Shown here: in pieces, positions 33,281 through 42,684 of the stretch
How the letters are laid out: each line of letters starts with the position of its first letter
Numbering within the stretch: position 1 is the stretch's first letter
Origin: an uncultured Alphaproteobacteria bacterium
GTDB lineage: Bacteria; Pseudomonadota; Alphaproteobacteria; RF32; CAG-239
Length of the DNA stretch: 64,000 bases
NCBI GenBank assembly: GCA_944390275.1
Contig: CALXPL010000002.1
Location: 1-64,000 of the forward strand
Direction of reading: 5' to 3'
Program-made: the position numbers and the translations under genes
The notes under the pieces: generated by a model
Databases searched by the model: none
What the model was told of the DNA's origin: nothing
What the model saw: only the letters and a program-made list of their open reading frames with translations

Positions 33281-35476
33281 TTATTCATCATCTTCTTCAA
33301 AATCATCAGGCTCATCGGGATCATATTCAATTCCCAATTTGGCTAACATATCCTCATTAATATCTTCACGCTGAGCAACAATCCAATCCGGTACACAAGG
33401 AGCCGGAGGCAAAGCCGCCATTGCTTTCATCCTTTTATCTAAATACCAGCGAGGAGAATCAGCCATAATAGGTCTGTCAATAAAACCTTGCATAAGAACA
33501 ACTTGCTTAAGCATGGGCAAGCTAAGGAGCTGTGTCGTACTGATAACAGAAGTCCCTTGAAGTTGGTAAGAAACATTTTTAGAAAAGGGATTAGCTCCTT
33601 TGCCTAAACCTTCATTCTTAGAAAAAGAAGTTGTTTGAACGGTTTTATTACCAATCATTTTAGAAAAACGTTGTGCCGTAACTTCATTATTTTGAGAAAG
33701 AATAACTTTGCAAGCTGTTGTTGAAATAACAGTTTCCAAATCATCTTTTCCATATTTACCGGAGATTTGACCTAAGTCTTGTCCTATAAGGAGATACGAA
33801 ACTTTTTGACCACGGCCGACAGCCGGACCATCAATAATTGCTTTTAATTTTGGCATTTGAGGAAACTCGTCCAACACAAAGAGAGCAGGAAAAGGCCCCA
33901 TAACGCCATCTGTTTTATTTTTAAATTTAGGAGGATTCGCAATTAAATAAGAAGACATAAGCTCAATGAAGGTACCGCTAATAATACCGAGAGCACGAGC
34001 ATCAACTTGGTTAACGGATAAGTAAACAGAAATCGGTTTCCACTCGCCGGTAACCGGATCTTTCATACCTCGCAAGTCTTTGAATTGTAAATCAGAAAAA
34101 CTTGTACGAGAAACAACGGCTGAGTTTTTGAAAATACCGATACCGGCCAAACCGGTAGATAAAACGGATCCACGTTCTTTATCTGGCATTGCGGAAAGCT
34201 GGCTCAATTCTGTAATACAACGGTTAGAATAGCCGAATTTGCGAGCTTCTTCAATAGCCTCCTCAAGCATATTACGCATGGGATCGGCCATTGCAGCCAT
34301 TTGGTCGCCTTCTTCAACGCGTCGTTTAATTTCTTGAGATTGTTTGATTTGTGCTTCTGTAATCCACTCCAAAATCATTGCCAAACAAGGTTCATGTCCA
34401 ATCCATTTTTCCGGCAACAGACTCCAAGTCCCGATAGGGAGATAATTATCAATGGTAATATTATTAGTTCTTAAATCTTGTATAGCACGAGCAGCCATAG
34501 GATCATGCATTTCAAGATAATAGCTTTCTAAAACTCGTTTATCTTCTTCATCAAGTTTTCCTTCATAAATTCTTCCGATGAAATAATCATTAGCACGAGC
34601 TTTTTCACATTTAAAAGACACAAAATGGATAAACCCTGTTAAAGCGGAACGACCAGTTTTTGACCAGTGCGGATCTGCTCCGCCTTTAGGGTCTTCAACC
34701 AAAATATTGCACATTGAGTCAATATACATATCACGGTCAGGTCCGGGGAGAGGTAAAGCGTTGGGAGAAAGAGGATTCCAACTTGGGTAATAAATTCCTT
34801 CAGCCGGATTATCTTCAGCCCCCCAGTTAATAACGAACACGGGACCGACTTTTGCTCGAGCACCAGTTGTGCTGTAACAAAGTTCAGGTTTAGGGTCGTT
34901 AACAATGATACTTAAACCTTGAGAGTTAAAAATTGTCGGAATAACCACACCAACAGTTTTACCGGTACCCGGAGGTGCGCAACAAAGTGTAGCTAGAGTT
35001 TCTTTTAGTTGAAGAAGATGACCTTTATATTTTCCGACCACCATACAAAACCCATCTAAGAGTCCCATTTTTTTGATATCTTTTAAATCAGCGAGTCGAG
35101 CAGAACCGTGAATATTAGATTGAAAACGATAAGGATTTGTAACGACGCCAATAATGAGACCGACAGGAAGAGTAATAAAGGGTAAAATAGGCAGCCACAA
35201 ACTAACAGAAAAAGGTCCGTGATAACCGGAAAGTTGTCGAAACCAAACATTATAGCGAGAAACAAGATAAGAAGGATTATTCAAAATAGTTTTGATAAAA
35301 CGATAGACGTCATCCATACTTCCTTGAGAAATTCCCGAACCGATAAGATAACCTAAAGGCAGAGAAATGACAAGAAGAACAATAGTAACAACAAAAGAAA
35401 TAATAACGGTCATCAACATCCATTGGACGGCATGATCATATTCTTCCCATTCTTCTCCGCGTTTTTGTAATCCCAT
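33281..35476 (-). CDS. VirD4/TraG-family type IV coupling ATPase
   Basis: 731 residues. Coupling proteins recruit substrates to type IV secretion or conjugation channels. Two N-terminal membrane regions (about residues 17-49 and 92-113) precede the ATPase domain. Walker A is APPGTGKT at 167-174 (followed by VGVVIPTIFN) and Walker B LFVLDE at 532-537 (followed by FPQMPKL). The arginine-finger/Gln region is YLLIGQDLGQ. An all-alpha region lies between. The C-terminal tail is acidic (DDFEEDDE), as often seen in substrate-recruiting coupling proteins. The stop is followed by a terminator, so this is the last gene of a five-gene operon. No VirB/Dot/Tra channel genes are present. DotL assignment is not justified by length or tail. 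Confidence 0.9.
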   Translation of the reverse strand: MGLQKRGEEWEEYDHAVQWMLMTVIISFVVTIVLLVISLPLGYLIGSGISQGSMDDVYRFIKTILNNPSYLVSRYNVWFRQLSGYHGPFSVSLWLPILPFITLPVGLIIGVVTNPYRFQSNIHGSARLADLKDIKKMGLLDGFCMVVGKYKGHLLQLKETLATLCCAPPGTGKTVGVVIPTIFNSQGLSIIVNDPKPELCYSTTGARAKVGPVFVINWGAEDNPAEGIYYPSWNPLSPNALPLPGPDRDMYIDSMCNILVEDPKGGADPHWSKTGRSALTGFIHFVSFKCEKARANDYFIGRIYEGKLDEEDKRVLESYYLEMHDPMAARAIQDLRTNNITIDNYLPIGTWSLLPEKWIGHEPCLAMILEWITEAQIKQSQEIKRRVEEGDQMAAMADPMRNMLEEAIEEARKFGYSNRCITELSQLSAMPDKERGSVLSTGLAGIGIFKNSAVVSRTSFSDLQFKDLRGMKDPVTGEWKPISVYLSVNQVDARALGIISGTFIELMSSYLIANPPKFKNKTDGVMGPFPALFVLDEFPQMPKLKAIIDGPAVGRGQKVSYLLIGQDLGQISGKYGKDDLETVISTTACKVILSQNNEVTAQRFSKMIGNKTVQTTSFSKNEGLGKGANPFSKNVSYQLQGTSVISTTQLLSLPMLKQVVLMQGFIDRPIMADSPRWYLDKRMKAMAALPPAPCVPDWIVAQREDINEDMLAKLGIEYDPDEPDDFEEDDE

Positions 35477-35488
35477 AATATTAATCCC

Positions 35489-36802
35489 TTAAGCAATACT
35501 ACGAATAATTTTTTTAATTTTTTCAAAATTTTCTTTTTTAATAGGTCTTTCTGCGTCAACAAGAGTTTTAGCAAAAAGTTTAATTTCTTTAGGCGTTCCG
35601 CGGTCAATACGTGTAACATGAATTTTCATATCATCCCAAATATCAAACATATCTTCCGCATTAATAATATTACCAAGTTGGATGACAACGTATGCGTCAA
35701 TTTTGTATTGCAAACCTTCAGTTTTTAATTTTTCATCTAAAAATTTACGAGCTAAATCGATTTTGCGAACAGGAGAAACACGATGGCTGCTTTCAGAAAA
35801 CCAAAGAGGCTCTTCATCATTAAAACGTTCTTCATCAGCCAACCAGTCCCCGGGTTCTTTATCAATTAAGCACAGGCAAATTTGCGTTTCGGAAATACCG
35901 ATAAAGTCAATAAGATTATTTTTTATGGTTGCACCATTAATTGTTTCGTATCCGTGTTGTTTAATAACATCAAGAGAAGAATTTCCTGATTTAACGGGAG
36001 AGGGATTTTTAGTCGGAAGATTTTGTTTATTTGCATTTTTTGTAGGCAAGCGTTTATTATTAATGGCAGGCAATTCTTTATTTTGTTTCGGTTGAAATTT
36101 TGTAGAATTTTCTTTGTTTGTATCTTCATTTGACGATGTCGCTTTTGTAAAGTCAAAATCATCAATATTAAAATCAAAATCATCATCTTTTGAATCATCA
36201 ATATCAAAAAGAGAATGATTGAATTGTTTAGGGCTTTCAGGTTGAGCAGAAATCGGAGTAGATGTTTTTAGAGTTTGAGGTAAAGGTTTCAAAGGGGCAT
36301 CAGCAGCCTCAATAGCTGCAGTTAAAGGTTTTGTTCGAGATGCTGCAGTCAAACGTTTATTATTTGCGGGTTCAGGTCTGTCATCTAAAGGCAAAGTAAG
36401 ACTTCTTGGACGAATTTCCTTATAGGATTTTTTCTTCTTTGTTTTTGGTGTTGCGGTATTCGCAATAATTTTTACGGGTTTAAAACAAAATCTTTTAAAG
36501 AGTCGCCACGGAAAAAGAACTGACTTGAGAATATAATTTTCCCATTTTACCATGCTGAGGGCTGCCCATCCGCAAAGCCAAAGAGGAATAAAGGTAATTA
36601 TAATTAAAATAAAAGCCCATTCTTTTGGGGTATCAATAACCCACCCTGAGAGCCAAAGATTCCAAGCATGATTCCAATGTCCGGTTTGAAAGATGTCAAA
36701 ACGCCAATTTCGGAGCATAATAACCCTTATACCTTCAATGAAGAAAATACTCCAAAAAAGGCCGACACACATAATTCTTGTTAAAATAAGTAAGGGTTTC
36801 AA
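35489..36802 (-). CDS. Membrane-anchored protein with NERD-like C-terminal region, T4CP-linked
   Basis: 437 residues from a TTG at 36802. This start was chosen because AAAGGA lies 5 bases upstream; an in-frame ATG at 36826 has no ribosome site. Two membrane segments (within the first 90 residues), then a basic stretch with KKKKSY, a long polar linker (Pro/Thr then Asp/Asn-rich), and a C-terminal globular domain of about 165 residues. That domain (IDFIGIS, SPVRKIDLARKFL, AYVVIQLGNIINAEDM) loosely recalls the second half of nuclease-related NERD domains, but no catalytic set can be assigned. It precedes the coupling ATPase by 12 bases. Probable partner of the coupling complex. Confidence 0.6.
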   Translation of the reverse strand: MKPLLILTRIMCVGLFWSIFFIEGIRVIMLRNWRFDIFQTGHWNHAWNLWLSGWVIDTPKEWAFILIIITFIPLWLCGWAALSMVKWENYILKSVLFPWRLFKRFCFKPVKIIANTATPKTKKKKSYKEIRPRSLTLPLDDRPEPANNKRLTAASRTKPLTAAIEAADAPLKPLPQTLKTSTPISAQPESPKQFNHSLFDIDDSKDDDFDFNIDDFDFTKATSSNEDTNKENSTKFQPKQNKELPAINNKRLPTKNANKQNLPTKNPSPVKSGNSSLDVIKQHGYETINGATIKNNLIDFIGISETQICLCLIDKEPGDWLADEERFNDEEPLWFSESSHRVSPVRKIDLARKFLDEKLKTEGLQYKIDAYVVIQLGNIINAEDMFDIWDDMKIHVTRIDRGTPKEIKLFAKTLVDAERPIKKENFEKIKKIIRSIA

Positions 36803-36870
36803 AACATTCCTTTCAAAAAAAATCATATAACTTAACGATAGTATAACGCACTAAGGTTAATAAGAAATTA

Positions 36871-37359
36871 TCATATATCAGAATCAATTTTTGATGCAAT
36901 ACTTTCTCTGATTTTAGATGTTTCTTTTTCGTTGTCTAATTTTTTTTCTACTTCTTTGAGTTTTTCTTTAATAATATCGTTTTGGTTTTTATTTTCTACG
37001 ACTGTTCCGATATTTTTTATAACGATACGCGATGTTTCTCCATAGCGTTTAAGTTCCCAACGGCTATAATATTCAAAGGGCAGAGTAAGAAGTTCTGAAA
37101 ATTTCAAATGATATAATTTTTTTCCACACCAAATCCATAGAATTAAAATAAAAATAAAAGAAGCGAAAAAGAGCAAATCGTCAGCGGACTTAATTTTTCC
37201 ACCATTACTCCAAAAAGAATGAATAATTTGCCAATCATTTGAATTAAAAAGATTAAATTTCCAGAATCTAAGAAACAAATAATTGCATAAAGACAAAAGG
37301 GCACACGTCCATAGAGATTCAATGACAATAAATTTAATAATTGAAGAAAATTTTTTCAT
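36871..37359 (-). CDS. Small membrane protein of the coupling-ATPase operon
   Basis: 162 residues. Two predicted transmembrane helices (about residues 8-32 and 57-78) joined by a short loop (FWKFNLFNSNDW), then a C-terminal cytoplasmic coiled coil rich in Lys/Glu (KEKLKEVEKKLDNEKE). The membrane pair and the W-containing loop resemble the N-terminus of the next gene's product (FDIFQTGHWNHAWNLWLSG), suggesting distant duplication. No known family. It begins 2 bases after the stop of the 504-residue gene. Confidence 0.65.
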   Translation of the reverse strand: MKKFSSIIKFIVIESLWTCALLSLCNYLFLRFWKFNLFNSNDWQIIHSFWSNGGKIKSADDLLFFASFIFILILWIWCGKKLYHLKFSELLTLPFEYYSRWELKRYGETSRIVIKNIGTVVENKNQNDIIKEKLKEVEKKLDNEKETSKIRESIASKIDSDI

Positions 37360-37361
37360 TT

Positions 37362-38876
37362 TTATCGACTAACTCCAAAGTGTTCACGTAACATATTGGT
37401 AAAGTCAAGATCTTTTTTCCCTTCAATATTAGTAGATACATAATTAGGATTTTTCAAACGTTCAATAAGTTGAGCTCGTTTTGCAGCACGTCTCGATTCT
37501 TTTTCTTCACGTTCTTGTTTTTTTGCAGGATCATTGAGTATGCGAGCTTTAGCCTCTTCAAGTTGCTTACGACGTTTTTCCAAATGCAAACGTTGTGCAT
37601 GTTCAGTATATTCTTGAGAATTAAGTTTTTCCATTTCTTGGGCGATACCTTTATCAAAATCTTGCTCCATAAGCATTGATTCAAGCATATTTGCAGGAGG
37701 TTCATTAGGATTAATTCCTTGCAAAAGATTATTAAGTTGTTGCCAAGAGGAATTATTTTTAGGTTGCCCATATTTTTTTCCGGTAACTTTTCGGTAAGCG
37801 CGACGATACCACGCATTGTTTTTCTTTTCAAAACCGGAAAAACGACCATTATTAATAATATTATGTTGTTCATCAAAAGCTTGTTGAGCATTTTTTAACA
37901 ATGTTCCACTTAACTTCTTTATATTTCCGCCGTTAGAGGCCTCTCTGCTAAGAGCTTTAACATATAATTTGAAACCTTCTTGATACTTTTCTTTATAAGC
38001 GTTATCTGTTCCATTAGGATGGCTAAAATTTTTATCTTGTATTTTAGGATCAACAACGGCAACAGCAGCATACAGATTAGCAAATTGCATAGCACTAATC
38101 ATGTTATTTTTAAGATTATCTTGGCAATTTTTGATACGCTTTTTATCAAAGAATTTTTTTAAATCTTGAGGATGCATATTTTTGATAAGTGTTTTTACAT
38201 TATCAGGTAAATTTGTTTCATCAAGTTTTCCATCACGGATTTTATCACAAATTTCTACTAATCCATTATACTTATTAAATTTTTCTTCTTTTTCTTGCGA
38301 ATCATCAAGAGCTTTTTTAGAATATTTATCATTCCACTTATAAGCATCATGTTTTTCCAAATCTCGGGTTTTTTTCTTTTGAGCTTCTTTTGCCATCATA
38401 CTTCTTTTTGCATTATACCAACCCGTTTTAATTTTTTTTGCCGATTCAGCCCATAACCAGTTTGCTCCGCCAATAAGCCAATCGGTGTACATGTATTGGA
38501 TAATATCACCTTCTTTAAAAGGACCTTTTTCTTCATCACCATCTTCAGTCTTATCATCATTTTGCCGATTAATTTCGTCATTATCATCATCAGAGGTTTC
38601 TTCGTCTTCATCTTCAGGTTGTTTTTGTTGTTCAGGCTTTTTTTGTTCAGCAACTTTTGTTTCTTGAGGATGTTCATTAAAAGATGTTTCCTTATTTTTT
38701 TGCTGATTTATGGTCGTTTCTTTAGCTTGCTCTTCTTGATTTACGGTTGTTTCTTTTTTTTCATCTTCATGAAATACGGTTTCAGTATTATCGGAAACAG
38801 CTTCATTGATATCAACCTTTTTTTGAGAGGTATCGTTATTTTCTGAAACATTTAATTTTGTTGGATTTTCGTCCAT
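37362..38876 (-). CDS. Highly charged soluble protein of the coupling-ATPase operon
   Basis: 504 residues with no signal peptide or clear membrane helix. Residues 1-105 are a low-complexity Glu/Gln/Asn/Asp-rich region with repeats of TTVNQEE and TTINQQ type. A helical middle part (WLIGGANWLWAESAKKI, then LPDNVKTLIKNMHPQDLKKFF) and a Lys/Arg/Glu-rich coiled C-terminus (QRLHLEKRRKQLEEAKARI) follow. No domain is recognised. It could be a scaffold or adaptor presenting substrates to the coupling ATPase encoded three genes downstream. The function is inferred from the operon only. Confidence 0.65.
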   Translation of the reverse strand: MDENPTKLNVSENNDTSQKKVDINEAVSDNTETVFHEDEKKETTVNQEEQAKETTINQQKNKETSFNEHPQETKVAEQKKPEQQKQPEDEDEETSDDDNDEINRQNDDKTEDGDEEKGPFKEGDIIQYMYTDWLIGGANWLWAESAKKIKTGWYNAKRSMMAKEAQKKKTRDLEKHDAYKWNDKYSKKALDDSQEKEEKFNKYNGLVEICDKIRDGKLDETNLPDNVKTLIKNMHPQDLKKFFDKKRIKNCQDNLKNNMISAMQFANLYAAVAVVDPKIQDKNFSHPNGTDNAYKEKYQEGFKLYVKALSREASNGGNIKKLSGTLLKNAQQAFDEQHNIINNGRFSGFEKKNNAWYRRAYRKVTGKKYGQPKNNSSWQQLNNLLQGINPNEPPANMLESMLMEQDFDKGIAQEMEKLNSQEYTEHAQRLHLEKRRKQLEEAKARILNDPAKKQEREEKESRRAAKRAQLIERLKNPNYVSTNIEGKKDLDFTNMLREHFGVSR

Positions 38877-38951
38877 GTTATTTACCCTTCAAAGATAATT
38901 TTATTCTTAAATAAATAATAACATTAAAAAACTATTTTGTCTATATTTTTT

Positions 38952-39827
38952 CTATGCTTTTAATTTTTTTAAAAACTCGCCGATTAAGCGATTAATACGA
39001 ATGCCATCTTGAGGTCTGACTTTCAGCAATCCAAAAAAGCGCGGCTTTATTTTATTAAATTCAATAGGAGCAAAAATTGCAGGATTTTGGGTGAGAGCAT
39101 TATAAGCCCCTTCAGCATCTTTTTGAGCGGTTTTAAAATAGTTTTTGACTAAACGTTCGGCATCAATAGGAAAATTTTTTTCTTTAAGAGCTTCAATATA
39201 ACGATTGATACGGGCGATTCTTTTCTGGTGTTCTTCATAAATTTCACGTTCCAATTTTCGTTTTTCATGTTTGAGCTTACGTTCTTTATAAGAGATTTCA
39301 CAACCTTCAAGTTCAATAAGAAGTTCGACGTAAGAAATTAAGGCAAATTGCAGAGCGTCATCATCGCTCTTTTCAGCAATGTTAAGCATTTCTTCATCTG
39401 TAGCATGAGGATGAATAACACCTTTTAACTCAGGATGAGATTTAAGAATAATATCCCAACCAGCCAAAGTATCATTAGCAATAATTTTTCCGACACTTGG
39501 CTTATAATTAGGATAGAGCATAGTAACAGAGAGTTCGAATTTAGGAGAGTTTAATTGAAAATCACTGGCAAGCAAATCAAGAGCATCACCAAAATTCCGA
39601 TAGGCTTTCATAAGAGATTTCTCATTATCTTTAAGAATCTCAAATTCTTTATCTTCTGGAGATACTTCATCATCATCTTGAGATTGAGAATGTTGAATAT
39701 TATCGTTTTTTTTATTGCTTTGAGGAGTCTTGGAAGGAGTGTTTTCTTCAATATCAACATCTTCTAATTGCGAAGAAATGAATTCATTTAAGAGTTTTTC
39801 AAATTCAAGATCGTCATCAGTAGCCAT
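38952..39827 (-). CDS. First gene of the coupling-ATPase operon, unknown soluble protein
   Basis: 291 residues. The acidic, disordered N-terminus (residues 1-65, DDDLEFEKLLNEF to DDDEVSPEDKEFE) is followed by a helical domain (LMKAYRNFGDALDLLASDFQ), a mixed alpha/beta part (TLAGWDIILKSHPELKGVIH) and a long basic coiled coil (about 185-225). The C-terminal 60 residues end in FGLLKVRPQDGIRINRLIGEF. No family is recognised. A 75-base gap separates it from the 504-residue gene, and it starts 15 bases after the DUF6476 gene stop, so the promoter could be shared with that gene. Confidence 0.62.
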   Translation of the reverse strand: MATDDDLEFEKLLNEFISSQLEDVDIEENTPSKTPQSNKKNDNIQHSQSQDDDEVSPEDKEFEILKDNEKSLMKAYRNFGDALDLLASDFQLNSPKFELSVTMLYPNYKPSVGKIIANDTLAGWDIILKSHPELKGVIHPHATDEEMLNIAEKSDDDALQFALISYVELLIELEGCEISYKERKLKHEKRKLEREIYEEHQKRIARINRYIEALKEKNFPIDAERLVKNYFKTAQKDAEGAYNALTQNPAIFAPIEFNKIKPRFFGLLKVRPQDGIRINRLIGEFLKKLKA

Positions 39828-39842
39828 AATTAAACATCCAAA

Positions 39843-40133
39843 TTAAAAGTTGTTGAGTTTGATAGTTGAAACTTTTTGACCGCTTTGAGGATTAAAAAGA
39901 ATAATTCTGTCAGATATTCCTCCATCCTTAACAACGATATAAATATAATCGCCATGTGCTAAAATATTGTTAATTCTACTTTCTCTTGGTTCTTCAAGAA
40001 GAATTTCCGAAGGAAAATTTTTTTGATTGGTAGTTGTTTTTTTATATAAGACGGTAAGAAGCGTTAACGCTCCCAAAACAAATAAGAATGTCATAAAAAA
40101 TACAATAAATTTTATAAATTTAAGTTTATCCAT
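39843..40133 (-). CDS. DUF6476-like single-pass membrane protein
   Basis: 96 residues from the ATG at 40133, which has AAGGA upstream. One transmembrane helix (about residues 8-30) is followed by a periplasmic beta region: ILAHGDYIYIVVKDGG, then DRIILFNPQSGQKVSTI. This matches the small DUF6476-type protein encoded divergently from rluD in many alphaproteobacteria. Function unknown. Either it heads the coupling operon or is independent. Confidence 0.72.
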   Translation of the reverse strand: MDKLKFIKFIVFFMTFLFVLGALTLLTVLYKKTTTNQKNFPSEILLEEPRESRINNILAHGDYIYIVVKDGGISDRIILFNPQSGQKVSTIKLNNF

Positions 40134-40217
40134 AATCTTTTCCTTGCGAAACACTAAAAAACTTGTCATATGTAATAAATAATAAAAGCACAAGTTTAAA
40201 ATTTTACAAACGCAACA

Positions 40218-41207
40218 ATGGAAGAGCAAATTTTATATACGGAAACGGCAAACGAACAAGATGTCGGTAAACGTCTGGATATTTATATAAGCCAAAATTT
40301 TCCAGATTTATCTCGTTCACGAGTTCAGAAATTAATCAAAGAAGGTAATGTTGTAAGCGATGAAACATTAGTTATTGATTCTTCAAAGAAAATTAAGCTG
40401 GGAGATTCGTTTCAAATTAACATTCCTCCGGCAGAAGAAGCCATACCCCAAGCAGAAAATATTCCTTTAGATATTGTTTATGAGGATGAAAGTTTATTAG
40501 TTGTAAACAAGCCGGCAGGCATGACGGTACATCCGGCAGCAGGAGCACATTGCGGAACATTGGTCAATGCACTGTTATATCATTGTAAAGGTAGCCTTTC
40601 AGGAATAGGTGGCGTTAAACGACCGGGAATAGTACATCGGATTGATAAAGATACTAGTGGATTGTTAGTTGTTGCTAAAAATGATATAGCCCATCGAAAA
40701 TTATGTGAACAATTTTCAGAACATTCCATAGAGAGAACCTATTATGCGATAGTTTATGGAGTCCCCAATCCATTAATTGGAAGAATAGAAGGAAATATAG
40801 GAAGAAGCCCTTATGATAGAAAAAAAATGGCGATTCTTCAACGAGGGGGAAAATATGCTGCAACAAATTATAAAACAGAAGATATATTTGATAACGCAGT
40901 TTCTTTAGTCAAATGCACCCTAGAAACAGGAAGGACGCATCAAATCAGAGTACATATGTCATCAATAGGTTGTAATTTGATAGGAGACAAAGTTTATGAA
41001 AAGTCGCATAAGACGAGAATTCTTTTATCCCCAGAAAAAAAAGATTATGTTAATTCATTTCCTCGTCAAGCATTACATGCCGCAACATTAGGATTTATTC
41101 ACCCGCAAACGGGAGAAAAACTTTTGTTTGCATCAGAATTTCCGACAGATATTAGAAAATTATTAAATATTTTAGGACATAAATTTAAGAGTATAAAAAA
41201 TATATAA
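40218..41207 (+). CDS. rluD: 23S rRNA pseudouridine synthase RluD
   Basis: 329 residues. N-terminal S4 RNA-binding domain (RLDIYISQNFPDLSRSRVQ) and a RluA-family catalytic domain with GIVHRIDKDTSGLLVVAKN containing the catalytic Asp, then LETGRTHQIRVHMSS. Makes pseudouridines in helix 69 of 23S rRNA. The divergent DUF6476 neighbour and rpoH downstream form the classic alphaproteobacterial layout. Confidence 0.93.
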   Translation: MEEQILYTETANEQDVGKRLDIYISQNFPDLSRSRVQKLIKEGNVVSDETLVIDSSKKIKLGDSFQINIPPAEEAIPQAENIPLDIVYEDESLLVVNKPAGMTVHPAAGAHCGTLVNALLYHCKGSLSGIGGVKRPGIVHRIDKDTSGLLVVAKNDIAHRKLCEQFSEHSIERTYYAIVYGVPNPLIGRIEGNIGRSPYDRKKMAILQRGGKYAATNYKTEDIFDNAVSLVKCTLETGRTHQIRVHMSSIGCNLIGDKVYEKSHKTRILLSPEKKDYVNSFPRQALHAATLGFIHPQTGEKLLFASEFPTDIRKLLNILGHKFKSIKNI

Positions 41208-41278
41208 ACCTAAAGTATAGGTTGCAAATAATAATAGTAAAAGTAAACTGAAAAAAGTTCAATTTAAGGAGAATTGCA

Positions 41279-42157
41279 ATGGACAAGACAGAAACTCCTA
41301 GTGGACTTGACTTTTCGCCAGAGCTAAACATGGCGAGATATTTGCAAAAAATAAGCAAATATCCAATTTTAACACCGGAAGAAGAATTTCAACTGGCAAA
41401 ATCTTATGTCGCAAGTAAAGATTCAAAACTAGCATGCAAATTAATAACGTCCCATTTGCGTTTTGTGGTCAAAGTAGTATCGCGTTATAAAGGCTACGGT
41501 TTGCCAATAAATGAAATGATTGCTGAAGGAAACATGGGTTTGTTGTATGCTGTAAATAAATTTGATCCTGATAAAGGGTTCCGCTTCTCGACTTACGCCT
41601 TGTGGTGGATAAAAGCGTCTGTGCAAAAATATATATTAAATTCATGGTCGCTGGTAAAAATAGGAACAACGACAGCACAAAAAAGGTTGTTTTTCAATTT
41701 AAGAAAAATAAAAAATAGACTAAATTTGATAGAAGAAAAGTCTCTGTCAATGGAAATGCTTTCACAGATTGCCTGTTCGTTAGAAGTTAGCGTTCAGGAA
41801 GTCGTTGATATGAATAATCGTTTAATCTCTCAAGATAGTTCCTTAAATACAAGTTTTAATAATTCAGAAGATACACGAACGGAATGGCAAGATTTTATTA
41901 TAGATAAAAAGCCAAATCAGGAAGAATATATGGCACACAGTGAAAATTATGCCTATCGACGTAAAATTTTACATCAAGCATTGAAGTGTTTGGATGAAAG
42001 AGAAAGAGATATTTTATATTGCAGACATTTATGCGATAAAAGTACGACATTAGAGGATTTGAGTCAAAAATATAAGATATCAAAAGAGAGGGTAAGACAA
42101 ATAGAAGTAAAGTCAATCAAAAAACTACAGAAAGAAATTAAAAGAATCGTAGCATAA
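41279..42157 (+). CDS. rpoH: Heat-shock sigma factor RpoH (sigma-32)
   Basis: 292 residues. Directs RNA polymerase to heat-shock promoters. Region 1.2/2.1 reads YLQKISKYPILTPEEEFQLA. Region 2.3-2.4 with the sigma-32 box region is FRFSTYALWWIKASVQKYIL followed by NSWSLVKIGTT. Region 4 has the helix-turn-helix LEDLSQKYKISKERVRQIE. AAGGAG lies 8 bases before the ATG. It follows rluD by 71 bases. Confidence 0.95.
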   Translation: MDKTETPSGLDFSPELNMARYLQKISKYPILTPEEEFQLAKSYVASKDSKLACKLITSHLRFVVKVVSRYKGYGLPINEMIAEGNMGLLYAVNKFDPDKGFRFSTYALWWIKASVQKYILNSWSLVKIGTTTAQKRLFFNLRKIKNRLNLIEEKSLSMEMLSQIACSLEVSVQEVVDMNNRLISQDSSLNTSFNNSEDTRTEWQDFIIDKKPNQEEYMAHSENYAYRRKILHQALKCLDERERDILYCRHLCDKSTTLEDLSQKYKISKERVRQIEVKSIKKLQKEIKRIVA

Positions 42158-42210
42158 ATTAATGAGCTTAGATAAGCCATCAAGGCATAGATAAAAAACA
42201 ACGAAAAAAG

Positions 42211-42684
42211 TTAAAGTTTATTCTGAGGAATGTTTGTTCCCCATTCTTCGGCTAACTTAACTAAACGTTCGTTAATTTTTTCAATTTGTTTTTGGTAGGA
42301 ATGTTGCATATAAGTAGCATAAAGATTTGGAACTTCATTGTAGAGAATAAGTCCAATTCCAGCCGAAGCCAACATTAATATCAAATTAAAAATATCACCG
42401 ACAATAGAAAATGCGTTAGGAAGAGAAAAGTTGTTGAGGACATTAAATAAATAAAAGAAAACACCGGCAATATTAAAACATCCGACAATCATTTGCTTGT
42501 CATAATTTTGTTTATCGGTAATCATGATTGTGATTGTAGGTAGTAATCCGATAAAAAGTATAAAAACGATAGGAAAAGAAGAAAATGTTAAAATAAGTAA
42601 CAAAACAATTAAAACAAGTTTTTGTACTTTATTTAACTTTTTAAAAGAATATTTTGTATTAGGAGTTGTTTTAGAGTTTTTCAT
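42211..42684 (-). CDS. Small multi-pass membrane protein paired with the pseudokinase
   Basis: 157 residues from the ATG at 42684, which overlaps the upstream stop in an ATGA. Basic N-terminus, then about four hydrophobic segments (around residues 20-50, 62-80 and 85-112), and a C-terminal coiled helix (QHSYQKQIEKINERLVKLAEE). No family is recognised. Translational coupling suggests it forms a membrane complex with the kinase-like protein. Confidence 0.68.
   Translation of the reverse strand: MKNSKTTPNTKYSFKKLNKVQKLVLIVLLLILTFSSFPIVFILFIGLLPTITIMITDKQNYDKQMIVGCFNIAGVFFYLFNVLNNFSLPNAFSIVGDIFNLILMLASAGIGLILYNEVPNLYATYMQHSYQKQIEKINERLVKLAEEWGTNIPQNKL

Noticed and set aside
33281..35476. Assignment of the coupling ATPase as DotL/IcmO of a Dot/Icm system
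   Set aside because: No Dot or Icm partner is recognisable and the C-terminal extension is short. VirD4/TraG family membership is all the sequence supports.
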